A stretch of 64,000 nt of DNA from Kitasatospora arboriphila (lineage in GTDB: Bacteria > Actinomycetota > Actinomycetes > Mycobacteriales > Mycobacteriaceae): NCBI RefSeq assembly GCF_000717275.1, contig NZ_JNYV01000007.1, positions 62,001 through 126,000 on the forward strand. The letters run 5' to 3'. Position numbers and translations under genes: made by a program. Below are positions 1 to 11,231 of the stretch, piece by piece. The notes under the pieces were generated by a model, which searched no databases, had not been told where the DNA came from, and was given only the letters and a program-made list of their open reading frames with translations. The first letter of the stretch is position 1. Each line of letters starts with the position of its first letter.

Positions 1-399
1 ACGACCTACGCCGCGAAGGTGATCGACATGCCGACGCGGTATCAGCCGCTCGAGGTCGACACCTCGGTGCTGCCAGGCATTGTCGTGCTTCTCGGTGCGC
101 TGGCGGCAGTGCTCGGGGCCGTGGTCATGCTGCAGACGGCGGCACTGGATGCCCCCATGTCGTCGAAGTACAAATCGCCTGCGGCACGCCGGGCCGAGCT
201 CGAGGAGCAGGTGTTCGCCAAGCGGGAGGCCGACAAGAAGTCGGGGCGAGTCCCCGGCTCGAACGACCCCCGGGAGGGCGGAACCACCTCGCCCACCGAG
301 GCGGCCGCGGACGGTGCGCCGAACAACGAACGCATGCTCTGGGACGCCCTCGATACAGGCGATGATCCGACCGTCGGTCCGTCCGATCGGCAACCGTGA
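1..399 (+). CDS. Trp biosynthesis-associated membrane protein (Trp_oprn_chp), 3' end
   Basis: The reading frame is open from base 1, so the gene begins upstream of the window and only its last 132 codons are present. They show one hydrophobic segment (about codons 24-48 of the visible part), probably the last membrane helix, followed by a charged, Pro/Gly-rich tail of about 85 residues. Actinobacterial trp operons often carry a membrane protein of this family between trpE and trpC. The assignment rests mainly on that position, directly before trpC-trpB-trpA-lgt, plus the topology. Its biochemical role is not established. Confidence 0.75.
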   Translation, partial: TTYAAKVIDMPTRYQPLEVDTSVLPGIVVLLGALAAVLGAVVMLQTAALDAPMSSKYKSPAARRAELEEQVFAKREADKKSGRVPGSNDPREGGTTSPTEAAADGAPNNERMLWDALDTGDDPTVGPSDRQP

Positions 400-540
400 C
401 GCGTCTCACGTACCGGCCCGGTACCCCGAATCCGAACGGTATGGCAGCGCAGCTACCCTTTGTGTACGGAAATCACGAGCAGCTGTGGCCGTTAGCGTGT
501 TGCGCGCAACCTCGCCAGTAGCGTGAGAAAGGGGTTGATC

Positions 541-1359
541 ATGAGCACGCAAACCGTCCTTGACTCGATACTTGCCGGGGTGAAAGCAGACGTCGCCGCA
601 CGTGAGTCCGTGATCGACTTCGCGTCCATCAAGGCCGCCTCGGCCAAAGCGCCCGAACCCAAGGACGCCCAAGCCGCATTGCGGGAACCCGGTATCGGTG
701 TCATAGCCGAGGTGAAGCGGGCCAGCCCGTCCAAGGGCGATCTGGCCGACATCATCGATCCGGCCGCACTGGCCACCGCATACGAGTCCGGCGGAGCCCG
801 GATCATCAGTGTGCTCACCGAGGAACGGAAGTTCCGCGGTTCGCTCGCCGACCTCGACGCGGTTCGCGCTGCGGTACAGGTGCCCGTCCTCCGCAAAGAC
901 TTCATCGTGGGGCCATATCAGATCCACGAGGCGCGGGCTCATGGCGCCGACGTCATCCTGCTCATCGTCGCCGCGCTCGAACAGAACGTCTTGGCGTCGC
1001 TGCTCGACCGCACCGAGTCGCTCGGGATGACGGCACTCGTGGAGGTCCACACCGAAGAAGAAGCCGACCGGGCTCTACAGGCCGGTGCGTCGGTGGTGGG
1101 CGTCAACGCCCGCAATCTCAAAACCCTCGAAGTCGACCGGGACAGCTTTGCTCGCATCGCTCCCGGGCTGCCCACCGAGGTCATCCGGATCGCCGAGTCC
1201 GGAGTACGCGGCACCGCCGACCTGCTGGCCTACGCCGGCGCCGGCGCGGATGCCGTGCTGGTCGGGGAGGGGCTGGTCACCTCAGGTGACCCGCGCGCCG
1301 CGGTATCCGAACTGGTGACCGCCGGAACCCACCCGTCCTGTCCCAAACCAGTCCGTTAG
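541..1359 (+). CDS. trpC: Indole-3-glycerol phosphate synthase
   Basis: This enzyme converts carboxyphenylamino-deoxyribulose phosphate to indole-3-glycerol phosphate in cytoplasmic tryptophan synthesis. The 272-residue (beta/alpha)8 protein has the family's catalytic set: Glu57-Val-Lys59 (IAEVKR), Lys119 (VLRKDF), Glu168 (LVEVH), the GVNARNL motif near 187-193 and the IAESGV phosphate-binding motif. ATG 541 is chosen over the upstream GTG 523 because AGAAAGGGG lies just before it. The 141-nt gap after the preceding gene could hold an internal promoter; no convincing -35/-10 pair or attenuator is visible. trpB follows 14 nt downstream. Confidence 0.97.
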   Translation: MSTQTVLDSILAGVKADVAARESVIDFASIKAASAKAPEPKDAQAALREPGIGVIAEVKRASPSKGDLADIIDPAALATAYESGGARIISVLTEERKFRGSLADLDAVRAAVQVPVLRKDFIVGPYQIHEARAHGADVILLIVAALEQNVLASLLDRTESLGMTALVEVHTEEEADRALQAGASVVGVNARNLKTLEVDRDSFARIAPGLPTEVIRIAESGVRGTADLLAYAGAGADAVLVGEGLVTSGDPRAAVSELVTAGTHPSCPKPVR

Positions 1360-1373
1360 GCCTTCGCCGCAAC

Positions 1374-2663
1374 ATGACGTCTTCGTCCTCATCTGCTTCA
1401 CCGTCCCAGTCGTTCTCGGATCTGCCTCCGGCCAGTGCCGGGCTCGCCTCCCGGACGTCGTTCGAACCGGATCGCGGCGGGCACTTCGGTGTCTACGGCG
1501 GACGGCACGTCCCCGAAGCCTTGATGGCCGTCATCGAGGAAGTGACCGCCGCCTACGAGAAGGTGCGTTCGGACGACGAGTTCCTCGGGGAGCTCGATCG
1601 GCTCCAGCGCGACTACACCGGTCGCCCCTCACCGATGTACGAAGCGCGGCGCCTCTCCGAGCTCGCGGGCGGTGCACGTATCTTCCTCAAACGAGAAGAT
1701 CTGAACCACACTGGTTCTCACAAGATCAACAACGTGCTCGGCCAGGCGTTGCTCGCAAAGAAGATGGGCAAGAACCGCATCATCGCCGAAACCGGTGCAG
1801 GCCAACACGGTGTGGCCACCGCGACCGCCTGCGCGATGCTGGGCCAGGAATGCATCATCTACATGGGTCGCGTCGACACCGAACGGCAAGCGCTCAACGT
1901 CGCCCGGATGCGACTGCTCGGTGCGTCGGTCGTGGCGGTCGAAACCGGCTCGGCGACTTTGAAAGACGCCATCAACGAGGCGATGCGGGACTGGGTGACC
2001 AACGCCCACGACACGTACTACTGCTTCGGTACCGCGGCCGGACCACACCCCTTCCCGATGATGGTCCGAGACCTACAGCGAGTGGTCGGGCTCGAGGCGC
2101 GCCAGCAGATTCAGCAAGCGGCGGGTCGACTGCCCGACGCGGTCGTCGCCTGCGTCGGCGGCGGGTCGAATGCGATCGGCATCTTCCATCCTTTCCTCGA
2201 GGACACCGATGTTCGGCTGATCGGTTTCGAGGCGGCCGGCGATGGCGTGGAGACCGGTCGGCACGCGGCAACGTTCACCGGCGGAACCCCCGGCGCCTTC
2301 CAGGGTGCGTACTCCTACCTCTTGCAGGACAGCGACGGTCAGACCACCGAGTCGCACTCCATCTCGGCCGGACTGGACTACCCGGGAGTCGGCCCCGAGC
2401 ACGCACACCTCAAGGACATCGGACGGGCCGAGTACCGGCCGATCACCGATACAGAGGCGATGGACGCACTGGCGCTTCTGAGTCGCAAGGAGGGCATCAT
2501 CCCGGCGATCGAATCGGCACACGCCGTTGCCGGTGCCCTCAAACTCGGCCAGGAACTCGGTTCCGACTCGATCATCGTGGTCAACCTGTCCGGACGTGGT
2601 GACAAAGACGTCGACACCGCCGCCAAGTGGTTCGGACTCTTCGAAGTGGATGGTCATGTCTGA
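1374..2663 (+). CDS. trpB: Tryptophan synthase beta chain
   Basis: The PLP enzyme condenses indole with serine to give tryptophan. At 429 residues it has usual length plus a Ser-rich N-terminal extension of about 30 residues before the conserved [11 protein letters not shown] block. The PLP Schiff-base lysine is Lys117 in HTGSHKINN. The catalytic-glutamate segment [11 protein letters not shown] and the glycine-rich phosphate loop CVGGGSN are intact. The start has no clear ribosome site, so translation may be coupled to trpC. The 3' end overlaps trpA by 8 bp, which suits production of the alpha2-beta2 complex. Confidence 0.97.
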   Translation: MTSSSSSASPSQSFSDLPPASAGLASRTSFEPDRGGHFGVYGGRHVPEALMAVIEEVTAAYEKVRSDDEFLGELDRLQRDYTGRPSPMYEARRLSELAGGARIFLKREDLNHTGSHKINNVLGQALLAKKMGKNRIIAETGAGQHGVATATACAMLGQECIIYMGRVDTERQALNVARMRLLGASVVAVETGSATLKDAINEAMRDWVTNAHDTYYCFGTAAGPHPFPMMVRDLQRVVGLEARQQIQQAAGRLPDAVVACVGGGSNAIGIFHPFLEDTDVRLIGFEAAGDGVETGRHAATFTGGTPGAFQGAYSYLLQDSDGQTTESHSISAGLDYPGVGPEHAHLKDIGRAEYRPITDTEAMDALALLSRKEGIIPAIESAHAVAGALKLGQELGSDSIIVVNLSGRGDKDVDTAAKWFGLFEVDGHV

Positions 2664-3495
2664 ATCCCCGACGGCCGACTCCCGGCTCGGCCCCCTGTTC
2701 GCCCGTTGCCGCGAGGAGAAGCGCAGCGCGCTGATCGGGTACCTGCCGGTGGGTTACCCGGATCTTCCGGGGTCGCTGGACGCGATGCGCACCATGGTTG
2801 ACGCCGGCTGCGACATCATCGAGGTCGGGGTCCCGTACTCCGACCCGGTCATGGACGGCCCGACGATCCAGGACGCGGCTGATCAGGCACTGCGCTCGGG
2901 TGTGCGCGTCCGAGACGTGTTCACCGCAGTCGAGGCGATCTCCGACGCGGGCGGCAGTGCGGTTGTGATGACCTACTGGAACCCTGTTCTCCAATACGGG
3001 GTCGATGCGTTCGCGCGTGACCTCGCCGGAGCCGGCGGCTTGGGCCTGATCACCCCCAACCTGATCCCCGAGGAGGCAGACAGCTGGATCGCTGCCTCAA
3101 ACGAGCACCATCTCGACCGCATCTTCCTGGTGGCACCGTCGTCCACCGAGGAGCGGTTGGCAATGACACTCGAGGCAAGCAGTGGCTTCGTCTACGCAGC
3201 CTCCACGATGGGCGTCACCGGCGCCCGCGACAGCGTCTCCACCATGGCGCCCGAACTCTGTGCCCGCATCCGTCTGCACTCCGATATCCCGATAGGGGTC
3301 GGACTGGGTGTACGCAGCAAGGCGCAGGCCACCGAGATCGCCGGATACGCCGACGGCGTGATCGTCGGATCCGCTCTGGTGAGCGCGGTGGCCGAGGGCG
3401 GCGACGCGCTTCGTACACTGACTGCCGAACTCGCGGAGGGCGTCCGGGCGACGTACGCCGGGCAAGACCCGGTGTCGACCGAGGTCCCTTCGTGA
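2656..3495 (+). CDS. trpA: Tryptophan synthase alpha chain
   Basis: It cleaves indole-3-glycerol phosphate and channels indole to TrpB. The 279-residue TIM barrel carries the two catalytic acids, Glu56 ([11 protein letters not shown]) and Asp67 (VMDGPT). The phosphate-binding glycine motifs (GVTGAR, GVGLGV) lie in the second half. Two in-frame ATGs, 2650 and 2656, sit inside the end of trpB; 2656 gives the usual N-terminus before SRLGPLF, but 2650 cannot be excluded. The stop codon overlaps the GTG start of lgt (GTGA), so the downstream gene is translationally coupled. Confidence 0.96.
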   Translation: MSESPTADSRLGPLFARCREEKRSALIGYLPVGYPDLPGSLDAMRTMVDAGCDIIEVGVPYSDPVMDGPTIQDAADQALRSGVRVRDVFTAVEAISDAGGSAVVMTYWNPVLQYGVDAFARDLAGAGGLGLITPNLIPEEADSWIAASNEHHLDRIFLVAPSSTEERLAMTLEASSGFVYAASTMGVTGARDSVSTMAPELCARIRLHSDIPIGVGLGVRSKAQATEIAGYADGVIVGSALVSAVAEGGDALRTLTAELAEGVRATYAGQDPVSTEVPS

Positions 3496-4895
3496 CCACT
3501 GAGCTGCTGGCGTACATCCCCAGCCCGTCGCAGGGTGTCTGGCATCTCGGGCCCTTTCCGCTGAGGGCCTACGCGCTCTGTATCATCGTCGGCATCGTCG
3601 TCGCGATCTGGTGGGGCAACCGACGGTGGATCGCCCGGGGCGGCCGTGATGGCGAAGTGCTGGACGTGGCCATCTGGGCGGTTCCGTTCGGTCTGATCGG
3701 TGGCCGCATCTACCACGTGATCACGGACTGGAACACGTACTTCGGCGACGGTGCGAAAGAGCCGGTCGACGCCTTCAAGATCTGGGACGGCGGCCTGGGT
3801 ATCTGGGGCGCCGTGGCATTCGGCGCCCTTGGCGCATGGATCGGGGCTCGCCGCGCCGGGATCAAGCTTCCGCCCTTCGGCGACGCCATCGCTCCGCCGA
3901 TCTTGCTCGCCCAGGCCATCGGCCGGCTGGGCAACTGGTTCAACCAGGAACTCTACGGAGACCGGACCGATCTACCCTGGGGCCTGAAGATCTACGAGCG
4001 GTCGGATTCCTCGGGCTTCACCAGCCCCAACCTCATCGACGGCAAGTCCACCGGCGAGGTCTATGCGATCGTGCAGCCGACGTTCCTCTACGAGCTGCTG
4101 TGGAACCTGCTGATCGTGGCCGCACTGATCATCATCGACCGCCGGTTCCGGATCGGCCACGGGCGACTGTTCGCGCTCTATGTGGCCGGCTACTGCGTCG
4201 GCCGCTTTGTGATCGAAACCCTCCGGACAGACCCGGCCACCATGCTGTGGGACATCAGGATCAACTTGTTCACCTCTGCGCTGGTCTTCGTCTGCGCTGC
4301 CCTGTATGTGGTCATCGCGCCCAAGGGTCGAGAGACACCGCACGACATCTATCACCCAGGTGCGGCCCCCGAGGCCGGACCCACCGAGCACCCCGTCGAC
4401 GGGTACGTCGAAGACGAACGCGAACCGGCGACGGTTGCTGCGGCGGGCACCGCGAAGAACTCCGACGACGATTCGACCCACACCCGGCGCGTCGATCTCG
4501 ACAAGCCGGCCGACTCGGCTGGACCGGTTGCCGGGCTCGAGTCGAAGGCGCCACCTGCAGCGGCCGCCGAGGCAACAACGGACAAAACGCCCGAGGTGAC
4601 CGCGCCGGATGCGACCGGCGTAGCCCAGCCTGCGGCTGCCGCGGATTCCGAGACGGTGGACAAGCCTGCGACTGCAGAAGCCACCGCAGCAACAACCACC
4701 GAGACCACCGAGCAGGAAACCTCGGCGACGGACAAGTCCGAGCCCGAGACAGAACTCCTTCCGCCGCCCCCGGACGATTTGCCACCAGATCCCGACATCG
4801 AGACCCCCGGGGACCCGAAGCTCGACAAGGCCGCGAAGCCGTATCGGAAGCCCAAGCCAGACACCGCAACCGGGGCCGACGAGAGCTCGAACTGA
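3492..4895 (+). CDS. lgt: Prolipoprotein diacylglyceryl transferase with long acidic C-terminal tail
   Basis: Lgt transfers diacylglycerol from phosphatidylglycerol to the lipobox cysteine of prolipoproteins in the cytoplasmic membrane. Residues 1 to about 275 hold the multi-helix enzyme, with the family signature around IGRLGNWFNQELYG and the C-terminal HGRLFALY...GRFVIETLR segment. The protein then continues for about 190 residues of hydrophilic Ala/Glu/Thr/Pro/Asp-rich sequence with no recognisable fold, making it 467 residues against about 260-300 for a minimal Lgt. The GTG start overlaps the trpA stop by 4 bp. The trp-lgt linkage is common in actinomycetes. Confidence 0.95.
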   Translation: MTTELLAYIPSPSQGVWHLGPFPLRAYALCIIVGIVVAIWWGNRRWIARGGRDGEVLDVAIWAVPFGLIGGRIYHVITDWNTYFGDGAKEPVDAFKIWDGGLGIWGAVAFGALGAWIGARRAGIKLPPFGDAIAPPILLAQAIGRLGNWFNQELYGDRTDLPWGLKIYERSDSSGFTSPNLIDGKSTGEVYAIVQPTFLYELLWNLLIVAALIIIDRRFRIGHGRLFALYVAGYCVGRFVIETLRTDPATMLWDIRINLFTSALVFVCAALYVVIAPKGRETPHDIYHPGAAPEAGPTEHPVDGYVEDEREPATVAAAGTAKNSDDDSTHTRRVDLDKPADSAGPVAGLESKAPPAAAAEATTDKTPEVTAPDATGVAQPAAAADSETVDKPATAEATAATTTETTEQETSATDKSEPETELLPPPPDDLPPDPDIETPGDPKLDKAAKPYRKPKPDTATGADESSN

Positions 4896-5043
4896 CCCGG
4901 TCTTCCCTCCACATTTGCTGCTAACATCGGAACTTACGCCACTGTGAAGTTCGCAGCGTCGTGTTCACCCCACGGGCCAGAGACGTCCTGAGGATTGCTG
5001 GCTGGTTCCCTCGCGAGGCGGGGGCTAGGCGTGGAGGTCGGAT

Positions 5044-8000
5044 TTGCTGTTCTCTCAGCTCCCCGAAGCCCAGGGTCTGTACGACCCGGACAACGAAGTC
5101 GATTCCTGTGGTGTGGCGATGGTCGCCGACATCCACGGACGGCGTTCCCATTCGATCGTCGCCGACGGCCTTCTTGCCCTCGAGAACCTCGATCACCGCG
5201 GCGCGGCCGGAGCTCAGACCAACAGCGGAGACGGCGCAGGCATCCTGATGCAGGTTCCCCACGCCTTCTTGCGTGAGGTGGTCGAGTTCGACCTGCCTCC
5301 GGCAAACCTCAACGGCGAGAACACTTTTGCCGCGGGAATCTGCTTTCTTCCTGCCGACCCGGACGCCCGACGACGTGCGATCACCCGGGTGGAGGACATC
5401 GCCGCCGAGGAGAACCTCCGAATCTTGGGCTGGCGTGACCTGCCCGTCGAGGTGGATGAAGCCGACATCGGTGAGACGGCGCGGGGCTGCATGCCGTTCA
5501 TGAGCCAGTTGTTCGTCAGCGGCCCACTCGACGACAACGGCATCGCACCGTCGGGGTTGGATCTGGACCGGCTCGTGTATCCGCTGCGTAAACGCGCGGA
5601 GCAGGTCACACCAGACCTCGAGGCCGACGGCAGCGGATTGTATTTCGCCTCGCTGTCCAGTCGCACCATCGTCTACAAGGGCATGCTCACCACGAAGCAG
5701 TTGCCGCTTTACTACCCGGATCTGCGCGATGAGCGGGCCGAGAGTGCCATCGCGATCGTGCACTCGCGGTTCTCCACCAACACCTTCCCGTCCTGGCCCC
5801 TGGCGCACCCGTTCCGGTTCGTCGCCCACAACGGGGAGATCAACACCGTTCGGGGCAACCGGAATCGCATGCGGGCCCGCGAAGCGCTCCTGGACACTGA
5901 CCTGATTCCCGGCGATCTCAAGCGGCTGTTCCCGATCTGCACCCCGGATGCCTCCGACTCCGCGTCGCTCGACGAGGTGTTGGAGCTGCTGCACCTCGGT
6001 GGTCGCAGCGTGCCGCACTGCGTGATGATGATGGTGCCCGAGGCCTGGGAGAACGTGCCCGACATGGATCCCCGGCGCCGCGCGTTCTGCCAGTTCCACG
6101 CCTCCATGATGGAGGCCTGGGACGGTCCGGCCTGCGTCACCTTCACCGACGGCACGATGGTCGGTGCTGTGCTCGACCGCAACGGGCTGCGGCCCGGGCG
6201 CTGGTGGCAGACCCGCGACGGACGGGTGGTCCTTGCCTCCGAAGCGGGCGTGCTCGACATCCCCACCGACGACATCGTCGCCAAAGGCCGACTCGAGCCG
6301 GGCAAGATGTTCCTGATCGACACCGCGGAGGGTCGGCGGATCACCGATGAGGAGATCAAGGGCCAGTTGATCGGCGAACAGCCATACGAGGAGTGGCTGC
6401 ACGCCGGGCTGCTCGAACTGGCCAGGCTCCCGGAGCGTCCCCGGTTCCTGCCGACCCACGAAAGTGTGGTCCGCAGGCAGGTGTCGTTCGGGTACACCGA
6501 AGAGGACCTGCGCGTACTGATCACCCCGATGGCTGCCTCGGGGTACGAGGCGCTGGGCTCGATGGGCACCGACACCCCGATCGCCGTGCTCTCACAGCGC
6601 TCGCGTTTGCTCTACGACTACTTCGTGGAACTGTTCGCGCAGGTCACCAATCCGCCGCTGGACGCGATCCGCGAGGAGATCGTGACCTCCATGGCTCGTG
6701 TGATGGGGCCCGAGCAGAATCTTCTGCACCCGAGTGCGGCGTCGTGCCGGCAGATCTTGCTGCCCTGGCCGGTGTTGAACAACGATGAACTCGCCAAGAT
6801 CGTCCACATCAACGACGACGGCAATCATCGGGGCCTGGCTGCCAAGGTGCTGCGCGCGCACTACCCGGTCGCCGAAGGGGGACCGGGTCTGGAACGCGCA
6901 CTCGAAGAACTGCGAAGGCGGGCCAGTGAGGCGATCGCGAACGGCTATTCGACGCTGGTGATCAGTGACCGCGAGGCCGACCGGGACAATGCACCGATCC
7001 CGTCGTTGCTCGCGACGTCTGCCGTGCACCACCATCTGATCCGCACAAAGGAACGCACCCGGGTCGGTCTTGTCGTCGAGACCGGTGATGCGCGAGAGGT
7101 GCATCACGTTGCGCTGCTCATCGGCTTCGGGGCTGCGGCAGTGAACCCGTATCTGGCTTTCGAGACCATCGAAGACCTTGTCCGCGAAGGCGAACTCACC
7201 GGCGTCACCCCGTCGAAGGCGGTCCGCAACTATTTGCAGGGACTGGGCAAGGGTGTGCTCAAGGTGATGAGCAAGATGGGCATCTCGACCGTCGGGAGTT
7301 ACACGGCGGCACAGTGTTTCGAAGCAGTTGGGCTCTCCGGCGACCTGGTCAGGGAGTACTTCACCCGTACGGTGTCGCGCATCGGCGGGGTCGGACTGGA
7401 CGAACTGGCCGAGGAGGTCCGGATCCGTCACCACCGGGCTTACCCGCCCAACCCAACCGAGCAGGTCTACCGCCGGCTCGAGGTGGGTGGCGAATACCAA
7501 TACCGCCGTGAAGGTGAGTTGCACCTGTTCAGCCCGGAGACGGTGTTCTTGTTGCAGCACGCCAGCAAGTCCGGCCGAACCGACGTCTATCGCAAATACA
7601 CCGACGAGGTGAACCGGCTCTCTCGTGAGGGGGGCACACTGCGCGGGCTGTTCGAGTTCGACACCGAGAATCGCAAACCGATCCCACTCGACGAGGTCGA
7701 ATCGATCGAGTCGATCATGACGCGGTTCAACACCGGCGCGATGAGCTACGGGTCGATCTCGGCTGAGGCACACGAGACGATCGCCATCGCCATGAACAGC
7801 ATCGGTGGACGGTCGAACTCGGGTGAGGGCGGCGAGGACACCGATCGGCTCTACGACCCGACTCGACGTAGCGCGGTGAAGCAGGTGGCCTCGGGGCGCT
7901 TCGGTGTCACCAGCGATTACCTCGTCAACGCAACAGACATCCAGGTCAAGATGGCGCAGGGCGCCAAACCGGGTGAGGGCGGCCAGCTACCCGCCTACAA

Positions 8001-9615
8001 GGTGTACCCGTGGATCGCCAAGACCAGGCACTCCACGCCGGGTGTTGCGCTCATCTCGCCGCCCCCGCACCACGACATCTATTCGATCGAAGACCTGGCC
8101 CAGCTGATCCACGACCTCAAGAACGCCAACCCGCAGGCGCGCATCCACGTCAAGCTGGTCAGCGCGATGGGTGTGGGTACGGTCGCGACCGGTGTGTCCA
8201 AGGCCCATGCCGACGTGGTGCTCATCTCCGGCCACGACGGCGGGACGGGTGCGTCCCCGCTGACCTCGCTCAAACACGCGGGCACTCCGTGGGAGATCGG
8301 TCTCGCCGATGCCCAACAGACGTTGATGCTCAACGGTTTACGCGATCGGATCACCGTCCAGTGTGATGGGGCGCTACGCACCGGCCGGGACGTCATGGTC
8401 GCGGCCTTGCTCGGTGCCGAGGAGTTCGGATTCTCCACCGCCCCGCTGATCGTGGCCGGCTGCATCATGATGCGGGTCTGCCACCTCGACACCTGCCCTG
8501 TCGGTGTGGCGACACAGAATCCCAAATTGCGAGCCCGGTTCACGGGCAAGGCCGAGCACATCGTGAACTTCTTCAAATTCGTTGCCGAAGATGTGCGTGA
8601 ACATCTCGCGATGCTCGGATTCCGGACCCTCGATGAAGCGATCGGACGTTCCGATGCGCTCCACACCGCCCCCGGGGTGGCGCACTGGAAGTCGAAGGGT
8701 GTCGACCTGTCGCCGATCTTCCACATGGCCGACACCGACTCGCCGCGGCGGCGGACCCGCGAGCAGTACCACGCCCTCGACAAGGCGCTGGACCAGACGT
8801 TGATCCAGCTGGCGGAGGGAGCGCTCGAAGACGCGCACCCGGTGACCCTCGACCTGCCCGTTCGCAACGTCAACCGGACGGTCGGCACCCTGCTGGGATC
8901 GGAGGTGACGCGACGGTACGGCGCAGATGGTCTGGCCGAAGACACGATCACGGTGTCGTTGACGGGGTCAGCCGGCCAATCGCTGGGGGCGTTCCTGCCG
9001 CCGGGTGTCACGCTGAAACTCACCGGCGACGCCAACGACTACGTCGGAAAGGGTTTGTGCGGCGGAAAGATCATCGTCCGTCCGCATCCCGACGCGCTGT
9101 TCATCGCCGAAGACCAGGTCATCGCCGGCAACACGATCCTGTACGGGGCCACCGGTGGTGAGGTCTATCTGCGCGGCCGGGTCGGCGAACGGTTCTCGGT
9201 GCGCAACTCCGGCGCCACGGCCGTGGTCGAGGGCGTGGGCGACCACGCCTGCGAGTACATGACGGGCGGGCGGGTGCTAATCCTGGGACCCACCGGTCGC
9301 AATCTTGCGGCGGGGATGTCCGGTGGTATCGCTTACGTCTACCGACTCGATCCGGGCATGGTGAACCAGGCAATGGTTGCGCTGCAGAACCCGGACCCCG
9401 ACGACCTGCTGTTCCTGCACGAACACATCAGCAGACACGTCGAGCTCACGGGATCGGCGGTGGGCGCGTCGATGCTCGCAGACTGGCCGCGGCGAAGCCG
9501 CAAGTTCACCAAGGTGATGCCCACCGACTACCAGCGGGTGCTCGACGCCGCCCGGATGGCCGAAGCGGAAGGACGCGACGTGGAAGCTGCGATCATGGAG
9601 GCGGCTCGTGGCTGA
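5044..9615 (+). CDS. gltB: Glutamate synthase (NADPH) large subunit
   Basis: GltB hydrolyses glutamine and aminates 2-oxoglutarate on an FMN/iron-sulfur core. The 1523 residues hold the N-terminal glutamine amidotransferase, whose nucleophile Cys22 (DSCGVAM) becomes the N-terminus after propeptide cleavage. A central domain, the FMN synthase domain with a [3Fe-4S] motif ([15 protein letters not shown]), and the C-terminal beta-helix with repeated glycines follow. The TTG start at 5044 is supported by GGAGGT five bases upstream and by the expected 21-residue propeptide. A 148-nt leader separates it from lgt; TAACAT at 4922 is a possible -10. The 3' end overlaps gltD by 8 bp. Confidence 0.97.
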   Translation: MLFSQLPEAQGLYDPDNEVDSCGVAMVADIHGRRSHSIVADGLLALENLDHRGAAGAQTNSGDGAGILMQVPHAFLREVVEFDLPPANLNGENTFAAGICFLPADPDARRRAITRVEDIAAEENLRILGWRDLPVEVDEADIGETARGCMPFMSQLFVSGPLDDNGIAPSGLDLDRLVYPLRKRAEQVTPDLEADGSGLYFASLSSRTIVYKGMLTTKQLPLYYPDLRDERAESAIAIVHSRFSTNTFPSWPLAHPFRFVAHNGEINTVRGNRNRMRAREALLDTDLIPGDLKRLFPICTPDASDSASLDEVLELLHLGGRSVPHCVMMMVPEAWENVPDMDPRRRAFCQFHASMMEAWDGPACVTFTDGTMVGAVLDRNGLRPGRWWQTRDGRVVLASEAGVLDIPTDDIVAKGRLEPGKMFLIDTAEGRRITDEEIKGQLIGEQPYEEWLHAGLLELARLPERPRFLPTHESVVRRQVSFGYTEEDLRVLITPMAASGYEALGSMGTDTPIAVLSQRSRLLYDYFVELFAQVTNPPLDAIREEIVTSMARVMGPEQNLLHPSAASCRQILLPWPVLNNDELAKIVHINDDGNHRGLAAKVLRAHYPVAEGGPGLERALEELRRRASEAIANGYSTLVISDREADRDNAPIPSLLATSAVHHHLIRTKERTRVGLVVETGDAREVHHVALLIGFGAAAVNPYLAFETIEDLVREGELTGVTPSKAVRNYLQGLGKGVLKVMSKMGISTVGSYTAAQCFEAVGLSGDLVREYFTRTVSRIGGVGLDELAEEVRIRHHRAYPPNPTEQVYRRLEVGGEYQYRREGELHLFSPETVFLLQHASKSGRTDVYRKYTDEVNRLSREGGTLRGLFEFDTENRKPIPLDEVESIESIMTRFNTGAMSYGSISAEAHETIAIAMNSIGGRSNSGEGGEDTDRLYDPTRRSAVKQVASGRFGVTSDYLVNATDIQVKMAQGAKPGEGGQLPAYKVYPWIAKTRHSTPGVALISPPPHHDIYSIEDLAQLIHDLKNANPQARIHVKLVSAMGVGTVATGVSKAHADVVLISGHDGGTGASPLTSLKHAGTPWEIGLADAQQTLMLNGLRDRITVQCDGALRTGRDVMVAALLGAEEFGFSTAPLIVAGCIMMRVCHLDTCPVGVATQNPKLRARFTGKAEHIVNFFKFVAEDVREHLAMLGFRTLDEAIGRSDALHTAPGVAHWKSKGVDLSPIFHMADTDSPRRRTREQYHALDKALDQTLIQLAEGALEDAHPVTLDLPVRNVNRTVGTLLGSEVTRRYGADGLAEDTITVSLTGSAGQSLGAFLPPGVTLKLTGDANDYVGKGLCGGKIIVRPHPDALFIAEDQVIAGNTILYGATGGEVYLRGRVGERFSVRNSGATAVVEGVGDHACEYMTGGRVLILGPTGRNLAAGMSGGIAYVYRLDPGMVNQAMVALQNPDPDDLLFLHEHISRHVELTGSAVGASMLADWPRRSRKFTKVMPTDYQRVLDAARMAEAEGRDVEAAIMEAARG

Positions 9616-11113
9616 TCCGCGCGGATTCCTGGAGGTCGGCAAGACCGAGGCCCCGACCCGGCCGGTGTACGAACGGGTCAACGACTGGCGTGAGGTCTAC
9701 GTCGACAAAGACCCGGACAAAGAGAACCAGCACGTCTCCGAGCAGGCCCGCAGATGCATGGACTGCGGAATCCCGTTCTGTCACTCCGGATCTGCAGGCT
9801 GCCCGTTGGGCAACCTGATCCCCGAATGGAACGACCTGGTGCGCCGTGGCCGGTGGGATGCGGCCAGTGACCGCCTGCACGCCACCAACAACTTCCCCGA
9901 GTTCACCGGCAAGCTCTGCCCGGCGCCCTGCGAGGCGGCCTGCGTGCTGTCCATCTCGCATGCCACCACCGGCGGCAGCGTCACCATCAAGCGCATCGAG
10001 AAGACGATTGCCGAAGAAGCCTGGCGGGAGGGACTTGTCGTCCCGCAGACCTCGGCGACACTGTCCGGCAAATCGGTTGCGGTGGTCGGTTCGGGTCCGG
10101 CTGGTCTGGCGGCCGCGCAACAGCTCACCCGAGCGGGTCATGCGGTGACCGTCTACGAGCGAGACGACCGGATCGGAGGTCTGCTCCGCTACGGCATTCC
10201 CGAATACAAGATGCAGAAATCGGACATCGATCGGCGGATCGCCCAGATGAAGGGGGAGGGCACCGAGTTCGTCACCGAGTGCAACGTCGGAGAAGACCTG
10301 ACCGTCGCCGAGCTCCGCGACCGTCACGACGCCGTCGTCCTCGCTGTCGGCGCGCTGAAGGCCCGCGACAACCCCGACGTGCCCGGACGTGAGCTGGGCG
10401 GTGTCCACCTCGCCATGGAGCATCTGGTGCCCGCCAATCGCGAGTGTGAGGGCGACGGGGCGTCACCGATTTCCGCGCACGGCAAACATGTGGTGATCAT
10501 CGGCGGTGGCGACACCGGAGCCGACTGCCTGGGTACCGCCCACCGGCAGGGCGCTGCGTCGGTCACCCAGCTCGACTACAACCCCGAGTTGCCACCGGAA
10601 CGGGACGAGAGCCTCTCACCCTGGCCGACATGGCCGTTGATCTTGCGCGACTCCGCCGCGCACGTCGAGGGTGGCGAGCGTAGATATCAGGTTGCGGTGC
10701 AACGTTTCCTTGGCGATGACAACGGCAACGTCACCGCGATGGTGCTGGCCGAGGTCACCGTCGAACGCGACGACAACGGCAGACGAAATGTCGTGCCGGT
10801 GGGGGATGAGTTCGAAATGCCCTGCGAATTAGCACTTTTCGCGATCGGGTTCGAGGGTGTCGAACGCACGGCGTTGTTGACCGACCTCGAGTTGGCGCCC
10901 AACGGCCGCGGCGCGCTGTCCTGTGGCAGCGACTGGCAGACCGACACGCCCGGGGTGTTCGTCTGTGGCGATGCCCACCGCGGGGCGTCGCTGGTGGTGT
11001 GGGCGATCGCCGAGGGGCGGGCGGCGGCGCGTGGTGTCGATGAGTACCTGATGGGCGAATCGGATTTGCCCTCACCGGTTCATCCCGCGGCGCTTCCACT
11101 CTCGGTCCGCTGA
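9608..11113 (+). CDS. gltD: Glutamate synthase (NADPH) small subunit
   Basis: This FAD/iron-sulfur subunit passes electrons from NADPH to GltB. The 501-residue protein begins with cysteine clusters for two [4Fe-4S] centres (CMDCGIPFC, then CPLGN and CPAPCEAAC). The FAD-binding [10 protein letters not shown] motif lies near residue 160, and a second dinucleotide fold, [12 protein letters not shown], near residue 300 is for NADPH. GTG 9608 lies inside the end of gltB, so the two subunits are coupled. Length and domain order are normal. Confidence 0.97.
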   Translation: MADPRGFLEVGKTEAPTRPVYERVNDWREVYVDKDPDKENQHVSEQARRCMDCGIPFCHSGSAGCPLGNLIPEWNDLVRRGRWDAASDRLHATNNFPEFTGKLCPAPCEAACVLSISHATTGGSVTIKRIEKTIAEEAWREGLVVPQTSATLSGKSVAVVGSGPAGLAAAQQLTRAGHAVTVYERDDRIGGLLRYGIPEYKMQKSDIDRRIAQMKGEGTEFVTECNVGEDLTVAELRDRHDAVVLAVGALKARDNPDVPGRELGGVHLAMEHLVPANRECEGDGASPISAHGKHVVIIGGGDTGADCLGTAHRQGAASVTQLDYNPELPPERDESLSPWPTWPLILRDSAAHVEGGERRYQVAVQRFLGDDNGNVTAMVLAEVTVERDDNGRRNVVPVGDEFEMPCELALFAIGFEGVERTALLTDLELAPNGRGALSCGSDWQTDTPGVFVCGDAHRGASLVVWAIAEGRAAARGVDEYLMGESDLPSPVHPAALPLSVR

Positions 11114-11218
11114 CGACGGACTGCCGCGGCGGCACCCACAATGGGACCAAAGGCGGAGTTCGACGTAATTTCACGTGACGTCTTGGGTGCTTACGTGGAG
11201 GAGATCGCCTACGCGGAC

Positions 11219-11224
11219 TAGGCT
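11219..11224 (+). promoter_or_regulatory. Candidate -10 element for leaderless pyk mRNA
   Basis: TAGGCT fits the actinobacterial TANNNT pattern and ends 7 nt before the GTG start of pyk, so transcription would begin at or next to the start codon. No good -35 is visible. This is inference from position alone. Confidence 0.4.
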
Positions 11225-11231
11225 CGGCGGA

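Noticed and set aside
400-540. Possible trp attenuator or leader peptide before trpC
   Set aside because: No short frame with tandem Trp codons and no terminator/antiterminator pair could be seen.
3836-4924. 362-codon open frame overlapping lgt
   Set aside because: Arg-rich frame within lgt; the lgt frame contains the conserved enzyme motifs.
4921-6459. 512-codon open frame opposite gltB
   Set aside because: Antisense to the conserved amidotransferase part of gltB, with no recognisable domain.
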